Positions 34,278 to 43,350 of a stretch of DNA of 64,000 bases are shown here, in pieces; within the stretch, counting starts at the first letter, position 1, and each line of letters begins with the position of its first letter. A program made the position numbers and the translations under genes. The notes below the pieces were generated by a model. It was not told the DNA's origin and did not search any database. It saw nothing but the letters and a program-made list of their open reading frames with translations. Location: contig JACQYL010000123.1 in the NCBI GenBank assembly GCA_016208165.1, positions 1 through 64,000 on the forward strand, written 5' to 3'. The DNA comes from Deltaproteobacteria bacterium (GTDB taxonomy: Bacteria; Desulfobacterota; Desulfarculia; JACQYL01).

Positions 34278-35264
34278 TCAGTCGGCATAGAGCGCTTTGT
34301 CGAAATCCTTGGGATCCGGCCATGGACTTTCGGCGGAAAAACGTTCCGCCTCGGCCATCTCGTCGTCGGCTTCCTTATCGATTCGTACGACGTCGTCTTG
34401 AGTGAGCACTCCCTTTTCCATCAGAGAGGTTTTGAAGAGCCGGACGGGGTCTCTCCGCATCCACTCCTCTGTTTCCGTGGAAGGGCGCATGCCTCCCTGG
34501 GTTTGAACCGAAAAATCGGGGAAACCCTCGGCATGGGGACGGAAGCGGTAGGTTTTCATCTCGAGGAACGTGGGACCCTTTCCCGATCGGGCTCGTTCGA
34601 CGGCCGGACCGACCGCCTCGTACACGGCCATCACATCCTGGCCGTCCACAATGGCGGCCGGTATGCCGTAGCCTTGGGCTAGATCCGACAGATCTTCTCT
34701 TGGGTGCGTCACGTTCACTCTGGTCCATTGGGCGTATAGGTTGTTTTCACAGAACCAGATTACAGGGAGCTTCCATGCGGCGGCCATGAGCATGCCTTCA
34801 TGCAAGGGCCCTCTCCCCGTGGCTCCATCCCCGAAGCAGGACACCACGACCTGTCCCTTTCCTCGGAGTTGGCAGGCGATGCCGGCGCCCGCGGCCAGCG
34901 TGAGTTCTCCCGCCACCATGCCGCCCATTCCGGGAAGACCCAGGTTCAGATCCGCATAGTGGAAGCCTGCAAAACCATTGCCGCCCCCCGTGGCTCTTCC
35001 AAAGTGCTCGGCCAGGATCTGTTTGGCGGGCATACCCTTGGGCAAGCACTTGTTCAAACCATGCGAGCGATGATTGTAGAAGACCATATCGTCGTCGTTC
35101 AGGTGCGCGCACAGGGCGACGCCGGGAGCCTCCTGCCCTTGGCCGCTGTGAAAAAAAGTGCGCAGTTTGCCCGCAAACAGGCACTCGATCATCTTCTCAT
35201 CGAGCTTTCGAACGCGCACCAGTTGAGTGTAGAGCTTTATCAAAAGTTCGTTCGTGACCTCCAT
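34278..35264 (-). CDS. 2-oxoacid dehydrogenase E1 component, alpha subunit
   Basis: A 328-residue E1alpha. The ThDP motif begins GDGATGRGPLHEG (near residue 150) and ends at FCENN, with the HSGQGQEAPGVALCAH and HRSHGLNKCLPKG motifs ahead. ATG 35264 follows GGAAGGAGG and replaces a much longer frame from 35456. The acetoin-dehydrogenase type is plausible from the alpha/beta/E2 split, but the substrate is not proven. Confidence 0.92.
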   Translation of the reverse strand: MEVTNELLIKLYTQLVRVRKLDEKMIECLFAGKLRTFFHSGQGQEAPGVALCAHLNDDDMVFYNHRSHGLNKCLPKGMPAKQILAEHFGRATGGGNGFAGFHYADLNLGLPGMGGMVAGELTLAAGAGIACQLRGKGQVVVSCFGDGATGRGPLHEGMLMAAAWKLPVIWFCENNLYAQWTRVNVTHPREDLSDLAQGYGIPAAIVDGQDVMAVYEAVGPAVERARSGKGPTFLEMKTYRFRPHAEGFPDFSVQTQGGMRPSTETEEWMRRDPVRLFKTSLMEKGVLTQDDVVRIDKEADDEMAEAERFSAESPWPDPKDFDKALYAD

Positions 35265-35619
35265 TGCCTTCCGACCTCCTTCCGCAGATAAGTGGTTGAA
35301 GCGATCAGCCGACTTATTACCCTTGCCTTGTCTGTTTCCTCCTTTCCATTTGGTTAAATCGGTGAGTACGGAGAAGCTGAACCCGCTTGCCTTACGAGTT
35401 GACGGAGTGAGTCGGCCTAAAGACCGTCTTTTGTCCCGGTTTTCCGCACTCGGCATGCGATACCTGTGACAAACAGAAGTTGTTCGAGGGTAATCTACTA
35501 TTTTACGATCATTTTGCCAGGATCCGAGCGGCAGTCAATAGCTGAAATCAGTCATTTATCTTGCCCTCGAAGCGGTTTGCTGATAGTTTTTCAGAAAACC
35601 CTCAAATCCGGACCGGGCT
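35265..35619. other. Divergent region between E1alpha and the LuxR-type gene
   Basis: The region between two divergent genes; it should hold promoters for both. A second GGAGG-like site lies about 65 bases upstream of the E1alpha start on the minus strand, but no clear -10/-35 pair was found. Confidence 0.4.
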
Positions 35620-36390
35620 ATGTCACGCTTGATGGAACGAGACTTGAAGGACGTGCTCCTGGTTACGCGAGCGGCCCTCGAGTGCAACGAGATGGACGAA
35701 GCGAGGAAAGAGTCGCTCCGTCAACTGGAACACATCTTTCGGTGTGACAAGAGCACGTTCTTTCTGGCCGACGCCCATGGTATTGGCCTCGAGTACGATG
35801 GGGTCGTCACGCGCGGTTTCGATTTCGAATTCATGAATCTGTATGAAGCCTATTTCCATGCCCTGGATCCTTACGTCATCGGACTCCCCGACATGCCGTG
35901 CGTGGTTACCACACCCCGGCTCATTCCCTTCGAGGAGCTGATCCGAACCGAGTATTACAACGATTTTCTTGCGCCTCAGTCCATCTATTATCAGATGGCG
36001 ATCATCCTGAAAAAGTACGGAAAGCTGCTGGGAGCCCTGGCCTTTCTGCGTCCCAGGATCGCGGACGATTTTTCTCCCACCGATATTTCCAAGGCCGAAT
36101 TGCTGGCGCCGTATCTGTACGAGATATTCCGGAAGTTAAGGGACCTGGAGTCAAGAGAAGCCCGATCCGACGGGAGGGACGGCGATGGGAAAAGGATCAG
36201 GAACGCGCCTGTGTGCGAACGTCTGGCTGAACGGGGCCTGGGTCGACGGGAATGCGACGTGGCGCTTCTGGTCAGTCAGGGGTTCACCAACACGGAAGTG
36301 TCGGAGAGACTGTGCATCAGCAGATATACGGTCGAAAATCATCTTAAGTCTATCTTCGCGAAATGGGGGTACGCAATCGAACCCGTTTGA
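35620..36390 (+). CDS. LuxR-type regulator with GAF-like sensor, C-terminus apparently frameshifted
   Basis: A 256-residue regulator. Residues 1-180 resemble a GAF-like or autoinducer-binding-like sensor; residues 205-245 are a LuxR helix-turn-helix (GRRECDVALLVSQGF, TNTEVSERLCISRYTVENHLKSIFAK). After IFAK the frame reads WGYAIEPV and stops. In the +1 phase the same DNA reads MGVRNRTRLTHHL, the usual LuxR ending (KLGVRNRTEL), ending at 36416. A single missing A in the run near 36361 would explain this, by mutation or sequencing error. It sits divergent to the E1/E2 operon and may regulate it. Confidence 0.82.
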   Translation: MSRLMERDLKDVLLVTRAALECNEMDEARKESLRQLEHIFRCDKSTFFLADAHGIGLEYDGVVTRGFDFEFMNLYEAYFHALDPYVIGLPDMPCVVTTPRLIPFEELIRTEYYNDFLAPQSIYYQMAIILKKYGKLLGALAFLRPRIADDFSPTDISKAELLAPYLYEIFRKLRDLESREARSDGRDGDGKRIRNAPVCERLAERGLGRRECDVALLVSQGFTNTEVSERLCISRYTVENHLKSIFAKWGYAIEPV

Positions 36391-36694
36391 CGCATCACCT
36401 CCTTCAACTGTACTAAATCCGTTATCGTTCTTGGAATAGCTTTCCTCAAACATCCCTTCCGTGCATCCACCCCATCCTGCGTCAGGAGGGTCTTTTTCTC
36501 CGTGCCGCAGCCCGGAGCCGGAGAACCACGACGAGCGCCCTTGACAACGGTCTTCTCATGTTTAATAAAATCAGTACACCCAATTTTGTATAGATGGGCT
36601 ACAGGCCAAGGCTGTTTTTTGAATCATTCACCCAAATCAGCAGTGACACCCTGGCCCCGCGTGTTTTGGGGCGGTTTCCGGGGGGAGAAACGTC
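36391..36694. other. Intergenic region upstream of a zinc-ribbon gene
   Basis: Starts with the remainder of the out-of-phase LuxR C-terminus (to 36416). It contains a promoter at 36541-36571 directed at the gene at 36695. No other structure was evident. Confidence 0.5.
36541..36571 (+). promoter_or_regulatory. Promoter, TTGACA-19-TAAAAT
   Basis: TTGACA (36541-36546) with TAAAAT (36566-36571, 5/6) at 19-base spacing, about 120 bases before the zinc-ribbon start. The spacing is longer than ideal. Confidence 0.45.
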
Positions 36695-36886
36695 ATGTAC
36701 AACTGGATGTGCACGAGTTGTGAATATACAACCGAGTCCGAGCGGTGTCCCACCTGCAAATACGCAAACTGCAGAGGCTGTCATATCATCGAATACGCCA
36801 GAAAACCCCCGGCCGTGTGCCCCAGATGCCGCCGCTCCACCGAATTTATCGATCTTGATGAACACGAGGATCCGCGCACGCACTGA
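36695..36886 (+). CDS. Small zinc-ribbon/rubredoxin-like protein
   Basis: A 63-residue protein with four paired-cysteine knuckles (CTSC, CPTC, CRGC, CPRC), enough for two metal sites, zinc or iron. A purine-rich GGGGGGAG lies 7 bases before ATG 36695. It stands alone behind its own promoter. Function unknown; the name only describes the Cys pairs. Confidence 0.7.
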   Translation: MYNWMCTSCEYTTESERCPTCKYANCRGCHIIEYARKPPAVCPRCRRSTEFIDLDEHEDPRTH

Positions 36887-37109
36887 CGGGCGGTGTGGTG
36901 CCGGAAGCGAACGTTGAGAAACCGATCGTTCCGGCCAGGGCCCAGGAAGGAGGATTCGGCTCCCTGTCGAGCCTTCTCAGGCGGCCCCGGGAGGCCAGGC
37001 TTCATTCGGATCAAGGACTTAGATCTATTGCACCATTTCCGTTGAACCTATTCGCGGCGAGTCCTTGCTGTCCTGACCGTTTCCAGCCGCTTCCGGGCTA
37101 TCCCTATTC

Positions 37110-38363
37110 CTACTCCGATTCTATAACGAGATCCGTGTACACGGTCTTGGGAATGAGTTCGATCCGGATTTCCTTCAGCGATTCCATTCCCGAAAACGTT
37201 TCACTCCCCAGTTCCCCGTCATTCAGGAAAACGGAAACCGTGTCCCCACGCTTGACAAACCGGACATGCGCCCAGTGCGACGTTTTGTTCAGGTCTTTCC
37301 GAACGGTCTTGACGTTCCGGCTCTTGGGAACGAACTGAATAAAAGGCGTGGGGGCGCAAGCGAGGCAGAACAGGATTCGATCCTCCCGCTTACGCAGGCC
37401 GTCATCCAGAGAGAACCACATACTGTCCGTTACGCTGCCGATGAGCACGTACATCCTGAAGGAGATGGTAAAATCATCCGGGAGCCCGACATTTTCCCGA
37501 TTGAACGCCAGATAGGAGGAAGAGGACGAGGCTTCGATCGTCTTCTCGCCGATCCCCTTTTCCACGTATGGATTTCGGGCTACGCGGATCATGGAGCCGT
37601 ATTTTTTCAAAGGATCTCCGACCTGATAGTCCGACGGATTTAGCGTGAACACCGTGCGACCTCTGACCGGTTTGTCTTCGGATGTGGGTGGAGCCGGTTC
37701 CGCTGCCGACACACGGTACTGTTCGATGGCAAGGGGGGTCACGGAAAGACGGAAGTCGTAGCAGTACGACAGAGTCGACATGTCCAGCTTTTCGTTGCTG
37801 AATACAGCGCCTTTTCCCAATCGATCGAGCGTTTCGGAATCCGCGTTGATCATGGCAGGATTGATCCGCATCAGGGCTTTCCTTACGGCTTCCCTTCTCG
37901 CGGCCTCCTTCAGGCGGCCGATGGGCAATGCTTCGTTGCTATAGCAAAAATCAGGGAGCTCGATGACCTGAGGCGTCACTTTCTCCAAGTCCGGTTTCGC
38001 TATGAAGAACACGCCTTCGAGACACATTTCTCCGAAATTGGACCCGCTGAAAAAGCGTGAGGTCCCTTTAACTTGAACCATGTCCGCAGCGAGATCGGAG
38101 AGGCCGAGGTCACTCAGTTTCGCGCCGGGCGGCCCTCCAGCGGCTGTCGTCTCATTCGTGAGGATCTCGTTCAGCGCTTCCCGTTTCGCCCTTTCCAGCA
38201 GAACTCGTTTGATTTCCGAAAGCGATTTCTCGCCATAATCCTCGGGGCTCACGCACACCGTCTTTGGCGAAGACACGCCGCCTTCCTGGGAAAAGACGGA
38301 AAAAGGCGCCATCATTGTCAGGGAAAGAACGGCAGCGCCAAAAACACGGGCGGATGTTCGCAT
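37110..38363 (-). CDS. Exported protein with LamG-like C-terminal domain
   Basis: A 417-residue secreted or periplasmic protein with a signal peptide (VFGAAVLSLTMMAPFSVFSQ). Two related helical segments (about 50-70 and 150-165, the pattern ..LKEAARREAVRKAL) flank beta regions. Residues about 240-415 resemble a LamG/concanavalin-like sandwich (FTISFRMYVLIGS, WAHVRFVKRGDTVSVFLNDG). I do not recognise a specific family. It has no operon partner. Confidence 0.7.
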   Translation of the reverse strand: MRTSARVFGAAVLSLTMMAPFSVFSQEGGVSSPKTVCVSPEDYGEKSLSEIKRVLLERAKREALNEILTNETTAAGGPPGAKLSDLGLSDLAADMVQVKGTSRFFSGSNFGEMCLEGVFFIAKPDLEKVTPQVIELPDFCYSNEALPIGRLKEAARREAVRKALMRINPAMINADSETLDRLGKGAVFSNEKLDMSTLSYCYDFRLSVTPLAIEQYRVSAAEPAPPTSEDKPVRGRTVFTLNPSDYQVGDPLKKYGSMIRVARNPYVEKGIGEKTIEASSSSSYLAFNRENVGLPDDFTISFRMYVLIGSVTDSMWFSLDDGLRKREDRILFCLACAPTPFIQFVPKSRNVKTVRKDLNKTSHWAHVRFVKRGDTVSVFLNDGELGSETFSGMESLKEIRIELIPKTVYTDLVIESE

Positions 38364-38889
38364 CTCGAAGCCTCATTGGATCCGTATGTATTCAAGGGGC
38401 GCCGGGTGGGATCCCCTCGTCGATGGTTCGATTTCGCCTTTTCGTCCGGACAGAGCGGACTGGATCTGCGGACCCTTAAAATCTCTTCCATTTTTTGCGT
38501 TATGTCAATAAAGTCCGGTGGAGAAAATGGTTGAAACGCTTTCCAAGCTACGACTTCTCCGGATTTCTCAGGCTGGCCCTGCCCCCCGATGGCTTTTGCC
38601 GCCTTCGGGCAGTTGCGGAATCGCCTCACGAAGACCGCGTCTTTTTTCGGGGTCTAGCCGGAAAGCCTTGTGAGCGGGTTGTATACAACGTATGGACAGC
38701 GACGCTCGTCTCGGATAGAAATGCGAAAGACGGCGCAGGGCGCTGGAAAATTGAGATTCTTGGGTTGAAATCGGCTGGAGGACCTGCAGGCATGGCGCGT
38801 GGGCGCCGGCTTCGCGCAGCGTAACCAGGAAACACGGACTTCCCGGCCGAAGGATTGGAAAAAACCGACGTTGTCATGGAGGCTCGTGG
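38364..38889. other. Divergent intergenic region with a perfect palindrome
   Basis: Holds the upstream regions of the exported protein (minus) and the pseudokinase-like gene (plus). A 12-base palindrome lies at 38678-38689. A TTGACA on the minus strand (38508 down to 38503) lacks a good -10. The plus-strand frames here look like chance. Confidence 0.45.
38678..38689. promoter_or_regulatory. Perfect palindrome GTTGTATACAAC
   Basis: A 12-base perfect palindrome about 200 bases upstream of the gene at 38890. The TTGTATACAA core resembles operators of GntR-type regulators; no such regulator is present in the window, so the assignment is tentative. Confidence 0.4.
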
Positions 38890-40389
38890 TTGGATCGATA
38901 TCTGGTCCTGTTGAAACAGGCGGTCAGAACAGAGGAGTGGGACTTCTCGGCCAAGTACCTCGCGGTGTGCGAACTTCACAACCGGGCTAGAGAAGAAACG
39001 GACTCCATTTGCTCCGACACTCTCCGTGCCCTGGAAAGCCTGTTCGAGGACAAAACGGTATGCGAGCACGAGGTGCAAACCGTTCGCAGGGCCGCTGCCG
39101 AGGCCATGGGCTCGCTGCCGTTTTTTGTTCATGGACCTGTGCTCGATATGCCGCTTTGCCGGAGCCGACCACTGGTGTCCTGGAACGAGTTGATCGAGAG
39201 GGCGGGAACACCTGCGCAAGCGGACCCGACCATCATGGGGAGGAGTCTCGTGGTGCGGACGGATCCCAAGGGCGGACTATTGGTGGTGAAAGTGGCTCGC
39301 GCCGGGGAAACACCGGACCAGCTTTGCTCAGAGGCGTTATGGATGGAACGCTTGAGATCCGACGAGCACCGGTTTCCGGTCCGATTCGAAATACCCGAAC
39401 CTATGTGCTTCCAGGGCTCATACGTGTTCAGGCTGGAGGACCTGCCGATCTTGACTGATGGTGGCGGGCAGTGGCATCCCGAACGCTACGCCATGGCCTA
39501 TCGAGCCACGGAAGATTACTTCTCCTATCCAAACCGGCCCGAAGAGGCCAAAGGACGCCGGAAGAATGAACTGCCGGAAGTACTATTCCGTAACGCCCTG
39601 CTTCTTGGAACGCTTTCGTCCAGAGGTATCGTTCATACGGCGCCCATACCGCTTTTTCACAACCGGGTCCAGCGAGGGCGACGCGAGGACGGCGGTGTCT
39701 ACGAATGGCCCCTTCGAGGCAGGCTTGATAAATGGCTCGAATCCTGCGCGTACCCGAATGTCGGACTGAGCGGGGTGCGGGACTTCGAACATTTTTCGGT
39801 CTTCAGGGGGCAGGGAAGAGGACTCTATCGTCCTGTGGGAACGCAATTGCTGAGCCTGCTGCTGGTGACGGGAAGCTGTTTTCGAAACAGAGAACCCCGT
39901 CGAATCGGATTGGACAAGGACGGACTTCCAGTGGACGCGAGAGATCTGTTCGACAGGGGCCTGCTGGAAGAACTGATTCGGGGGATCTTCCTTCATTATT
40001 ATGAGGGATTCGTGGGGGTGGAATACGACGGAGACCTTCCGGTGGACGTATCCCGTTTGGCCGATCGGATGATTGAGGAAATGGGTGTGGACCGCCACAT
40101 GGAGGAGTTCCTACGGGTCGCGGACCAGGAGCGTATGACGGACGACGAGTTTAAAACGTTCCTGCGAGACCGGGGAGTATCGGAGCTTCGTTTGCAGGCC
40201 CTCAACCGAGCCGAGGAAGAAATCAGTCTGATGACCGGGCCACATCTGGGAGCATTCAACAGCACCATATCCCTTCCAGAACTTATCGATTTTGTCGAGA
40301 CCGCTGCCGCCCTTTGTATGCTCGGACGATATCGCAGGGAAAACGCGGCGTCGATGCCCGTCAAAAGACAAAGGATTGTGAGCCGTTGA
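38890..40389 (+). CDS. SidJ-like pseudokinase candidate
   Basis: A 499-residue soluble protein. A kinase-fold start is suggested by GRSLVVRTD, then LLVVKVAR (a beta3-type Lys) and CSEALWMERL (an alphaC-type Glu). The expected HRD loop is replaced by GIVHTAPIPLFHNRV, lacking the catalytic Asp, followed by GGVYEWPLRGRLDKWLE and HYYEGFVG. This combination resembles SidJ-related pseudokinases, the family of a Legionella effector that glutamylates proteins; I place it there from memory of the motifs only. TTG 38890 has GGAGG 7 bases upstream, a clear start. No membrane segment and no operon partner. Confidence 0.5.
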   Translation: MDRYLVLLKQAVRTEEWDFSAKYLAVCELHNRAREETDSICSDTLRALESLFEDKTVCEHEVQTVRRAAAEAMGSLPFFVHGPVLDMPLCRSRPLVSWNELIERAGTPAQADPTIMGRSLVVRTDPKGGLLVVKVARAGETPDQLCSEALWMERLRSDEHRFPVRFEIPEPMCFQGSYVFRLEDLPILTDGGGQWHPERYAMAYRATEDYFSYPNRPEEAKGRRKNELPEVLFRNALLLGTLSSRGIVHTAPIPLFHNRVQRGRREDGGVYEWPLRGRLDKWLESCAYPNVGLSGVRDFEHFSVFRGQGRGLYRPVGTQLLSLLLVTGSCFRNREPRRIGLDKDGLPVDARDLFDRGLLEELIRGIFLHYYEGFVGVEYDGDLPVDVSRLADRMIEEMGVDRHMEEFLRVADQERMTDDEFKTFLRDRGVSELRLQALNRAEEEISLMTGPHLGAFNSTISLPELIDFVETAAALCMLGRYRRENAASMPVKRQRIVSR

Positions 40390-40403
40390 ATAGGTCTGAT
40401 GGA

Positions 40404-41555
40404 TTACAGAGCGCCTATCAGCCTGGCGATGACCAGGCGCTGGACCTCGGATGTGCCTTCTCCGATCTCGAGGAGCTTTTGGTCCCGGTAGAACCGCTCG
40501 ACATCATATTCCTGCATGAGACCGTAGCCGCCGTGCAACTGCACGGCGTGGTTTACACAGTCCCGCATAACTTCCGAGCAATACAGCTTGGCCATGGCGG
40601 ATTCCTTGCTGAAATTCCGGCCCGACTCGCAAAGCCAGCAAGCCTTGTACAGAATGAGGCGGGCGGTTTCGATCATCGTTGCCATGTCGGCCAGTTTGAA
40701 TGAATTCACCTGAAACTTGCCGATTGGCTGTCCAAACTGTACCCGCTCGCGGGCGTATTTCATGGCGAGATCGTATGCTCCCTGGGCCCCGCCCAATCCC
40801 ATGGCTCCGATGCTGAGCCGGCCCCTGTCCAAAGTGCCTAACATCTGATGAAACCCTTCGCCCCGGGGCCCCAGCAGATTTTCCTCCGGCACGCGGCAGT
40901 CGTCAAAATAGAGTTCGCTGGTGTTGGATGACCGCCACATCATTTTTCCGTGCATGGGTCTGGCCAGAAATCCGGGAGTACCGTTTTCCACGACGATGCA
41001 GCTGAGTTCCTTTTTTCCGTCCTCCCGTTTTCCGGTCCTGCATAACACCGTGGAGCCCCATGTAATGTCCGTTGAGGCATTGGTGATGAAGATCTTACTG
41101 CCGTTTATCACCCATTCGGATCCCTCCAGGACGGCCGAGGTCTGGGTGTTGCCTGCATCCGAACCGGCGTTGGGTTCCGTGAGTCCGAATCCCCACAAGG
41201 CTTCCCCGGTGCAGAGCTTGGGTAAATAAGTTCTTTTCTGCTCTTCGCTGCCGTAATAGTAAAGAGGGCCGATGCCCAGGGAGTTGGCGGCTGCAACGGT
41301 GGCGGCATGGGAACCGTCCACACGAGCGATTTCTTCGACGGCAATGATGTAGGAGGTATAATCCACCTCCTGACCGCCGTACGCTTCGGACACGAACATG
41401 CCGAACAGGCCCAGTTCTCCCATGGCCCGCATGGTATTATATGAAAACGCTTCCTCTCGGTCCAATTCCTGCGCCACAGGCTTGATGACGTTAAGGGCGA
41501 AGTCCCGAACGGATTTGCGCAGTATTTCCTGTTCCATGGAGAGCGAGAAGTCCAT
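40404..41555 (-). CDS. Acyl-CoA dehydrogenase
   Basis: A 383-residue FAD enzyme oxidising acyl-CoA to 2,3-enoyl-CoA. FGLTEPNAGSDAG and FITNASTDI are in the middle domain; QLHGGYGLMQEYDVER and the catalytic LEIGEGTSEVQR (Glu within GEGT) lie near the end. ATG 41555 starts with the family N-terminus MDFSLSMEQEIL; the longer frame is rejected. It converges on the pseudokinase-like gene 14 bases away. The chain-length class is not decided; a short-chain or branched enzyme is likely. Confidence 0.94.
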   Translation of the reverse strand: MDFSLSMEQEILRKSVRDFALNVIKPVAQELDREEAFSYNTMRAMGELGLFGMFVSEAYGGQEVDYTSYIIAVEEIARVDGSHAATVAAANSLGIGPLYYYGSEEQKRTYLPKLCTGEALWGFGLTEPNAGSDAGNTQTSAVLEGSEWVINGSKIFITNASTDITWGSTVLCRTGKREDGKKELSCIVVENGTPGFLARPMHGKMMWRSSNTSELYFDDCRVPEENLLGPRGEGFHQMLGTLDRGRLSIGAMGLGGAQGAYDLAMKYARERVQFGQPIGKFQVNSFKLADMATMIETARLILYKACWLCESGRNFSKESAMAKLYCSEVMRDCVNHAVQLHGGYGLMQEYDVERFYRDQKLLEIGEGTSEVQRLVIARLIGAL

Positions 41556-41945
41556 TTCGGCTCCTATGTTTGGTAAGAAATCAACCCCATCAAATTCGTC
41601 CAAACTATAGGCGGAAGACGAAGTTAGTGTCAACAGAAAAGGGGAGGCCCCCCGCGGTATCGATCATGTTTTTTGGCTTTTATTACAAGTAGTTAAACGC
41701 ATGCAAGCTCCGGGAGCCCGGCAGCTCTAGTTGTATGCAGTATACATGACGCCGGCGATGCTCCGTCTCGGGCGGCCCGCTCAACCTTGATCTTATGCCT
41801 CTCTCGGTGTAAAAAATGAGGGGAGTGAACACGCGAAGACCTCTCGGACGCCCGACGGAAACGGATTGGAAGATCCCGACCGGCAAAACTGTTTTGTGCT
41901 TTCCCGATAGTACTTTCAACGAACGACCTTTATCAAGGAGACCTT
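41556..41945. other. Divergent intergenic region (acyl-CoA dehydrogenase / M20 hydrolase)
   Basis: Holds a possible rightward promoter TTGATC-17-TAAAAA (41787-41815) about 130 bases before the M20 gene, and a TATACA-containing imperfect palindrome near 41732-41750. No open frame is convincing. Confidence 0.45.
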
Positions 41946-43175
41946 ATGCCTTTCCAACGAGTTGCCAAGCGTCTCGATGAAATGATTCCGGATTTTATCG
42001 AATGGGAGAAGGAGCTGACGGCTATCCCGGCCCTTGGACCGGATAACGACGGGGAAGGTGAAGAAAGAAAAGCCGAACTCATCGCGCAAAAAATGAGGGA
42101 GTTGGCGCCGGACGAAACTCACGAGATTCATGCGCCCGACGACCGGGCGCCCTGCGGATACCGGCCCAATCTGGTTTATGTATGGAAAGGCGCCGATTCG
42201 AGCAAAAAGATCTGGGTGCTGAGTCACATGGATATCGTGCCTCCGGGGCAACGGCAACTTTGGGACAGTGACCCGTATGAGTTGAAAGTGGACGGAGACA
42301 AACTGTACGGGCGGGGCGTGGAGGACAATCAGCACGGTTTGGTCTCGTCCGTTGCCGCCGTAAAGGCGATCCTCCAGGAAAACATTACGCCTCCTCACGA
42401 CATGGGTCTGGTGTTTGTGGCGGATGAGGAAACCGGCAGCAAATACGGTCTGCAATATATTCTCAAGCATCGGGCCGATCTGTTCGCGGCCACCGATCTG
42501 ATCGTCGTTCCGGACGCGGGGAATGAGGATGGGACCCTGATCGAAGTGGCGGAAAAGAGCATGTTGTGGCTGAGGTTTCGCGTTGTGGGCAAGCAGTGCC
42601 ATGCGAGCATGCCCCAGCGAGGGATCAATTCCTTCCGCGCCACGGCCCGATTGGTAATCGCCCTGGAACGTCTGTATTCTGAATACGCGGCCGAGGATCC
42701 GTTGTTCCATCCGCCCCAGAGCACGTTCGAACCCACAAAAAAGGAAGCCAACGTCCCCAATGTAAACACGATTCCGGGCGAGGACGTGTTCTATCTGGAT
42801 TCGAGGGTGCTTCCACAATATCCCATAGATGACGTACAGCGGGAAGCGGAGCGTATCTGTCGATCGGTGGAGCGGGATACCGGCGTGCGTGTCGAGGTTG
42901 AAGCGGTGATGAAAGATCAGGCCTCGCCTCCCACGCCGGCGGACGCCCCTGTTGTGCTGGGCCTGCAGAAAGCCGTGGAAGCGGTGTACGGCCGTAAGGC
43001 GCAGCCGGGCGGAGTCGGAGGCGGCACCGTGGCCGCGTTTTTCCGGAGGGCCGGACTCCCCGTCGCCGTCTGGTCTACGTCCTGCGAAACGGCGCACCAA
43101 CCCAACGAGTACTGTCCCCTCGACGCTCTGGTTGGTGACGCCAAGGTATTCGCGCACCTGTTCCTGAATCCCTAA
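41946..43175 (+). CDS. M20 family metallo-hydrolase
   Basis: A 409-residue dinuclear zinc hydrolase of the ArgE/DapE/dipeptidase type. Metal ligands and catalytic residues are in LSHMDIVPPG (HxD), GRGVEDNQHG, DEETGS and the late TAHQPNEYC (His). The dimerisation lid lies between residues about 215 and 320. It hydrolyses an amide bond in a peptide or N-acyl amino acid; the substrate is unknown. AAGGAG lies 6 bases before ATG 41946. Confidence 0.9.
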   Translation: MPFQRVAKRLDEMIPDFIEWEKELTAIPALGPDNDGEGEERKAELIAQKMRELAPDETHEIHAPDDRAPCGYRPNLVYVWKGADSSKKIWVLSHMDIVPPGQRQLWDSDPYELKVDGDKLYGRGVEDNQHGLVSSVAAVKAILQENITPPHDMGLVFVADEETGSKYGLQYILKHRADLFAATDLIVVPDAGNEDGTLIEVAEKSMLWLRFRVVGKQCHASMPQRGINSFRATARLVIALERLYSEYAAEDPLFHPPQSTFEPTKKEANVPNVNTIPGEDVFYLDSRVLPQYPIDDVQREAERICRSVERDTGVRVEVEAVMKDQASPPTPADAPVVLGLQKAVEAVYGRKAQPGGVGGGTVAAFFRRAGLPVAVWSTSCETAHQPNEYCPLDALVGDAKVFAHLFLNP

Positions 43176-43296
43176 CAGGCTGTCGAAAAACGCGATCTGC
43201 GGCGTTGCGCTTCATCCTTCGTCACTGCGACGTACTCTATGTACGCCTTCCTCAGGATTTGCGCGCCTTGCATCTCATCGTTTTTCAACAACCTGT
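43176..43296. repeat. Intergenic palindromic repeat, REP-like
   Basis: CAGGCTGTCGAAAAACG at 43176 and CGTTTTTCAACAACCTG ending at 43296 are imperfect inverted copies, with inner arms around GTAC-CTAT-GTAC at the centre. It lies right after the M20 stop. The form (CAGGTTGTTGAAAAA ends) matches a palindromic element common between genes in deltaproteobacteria. Only this copy is in the window. It may act as a terminator or be a non-autonomous mobile element. Confidence 0.75.
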
Positions 43297-43350
43297 GATA
43301 ACCGGGGTTTCTCAACACCCCGCTAACCCATAAAGACAAAAGGAAAACCC

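Noticed and set aside
41916-43157. 413-codon minus-strand frame opposite the M20 gene
   Set aside because: The plus-strand gene has all metal-binding motifs; the mirror frame has none.
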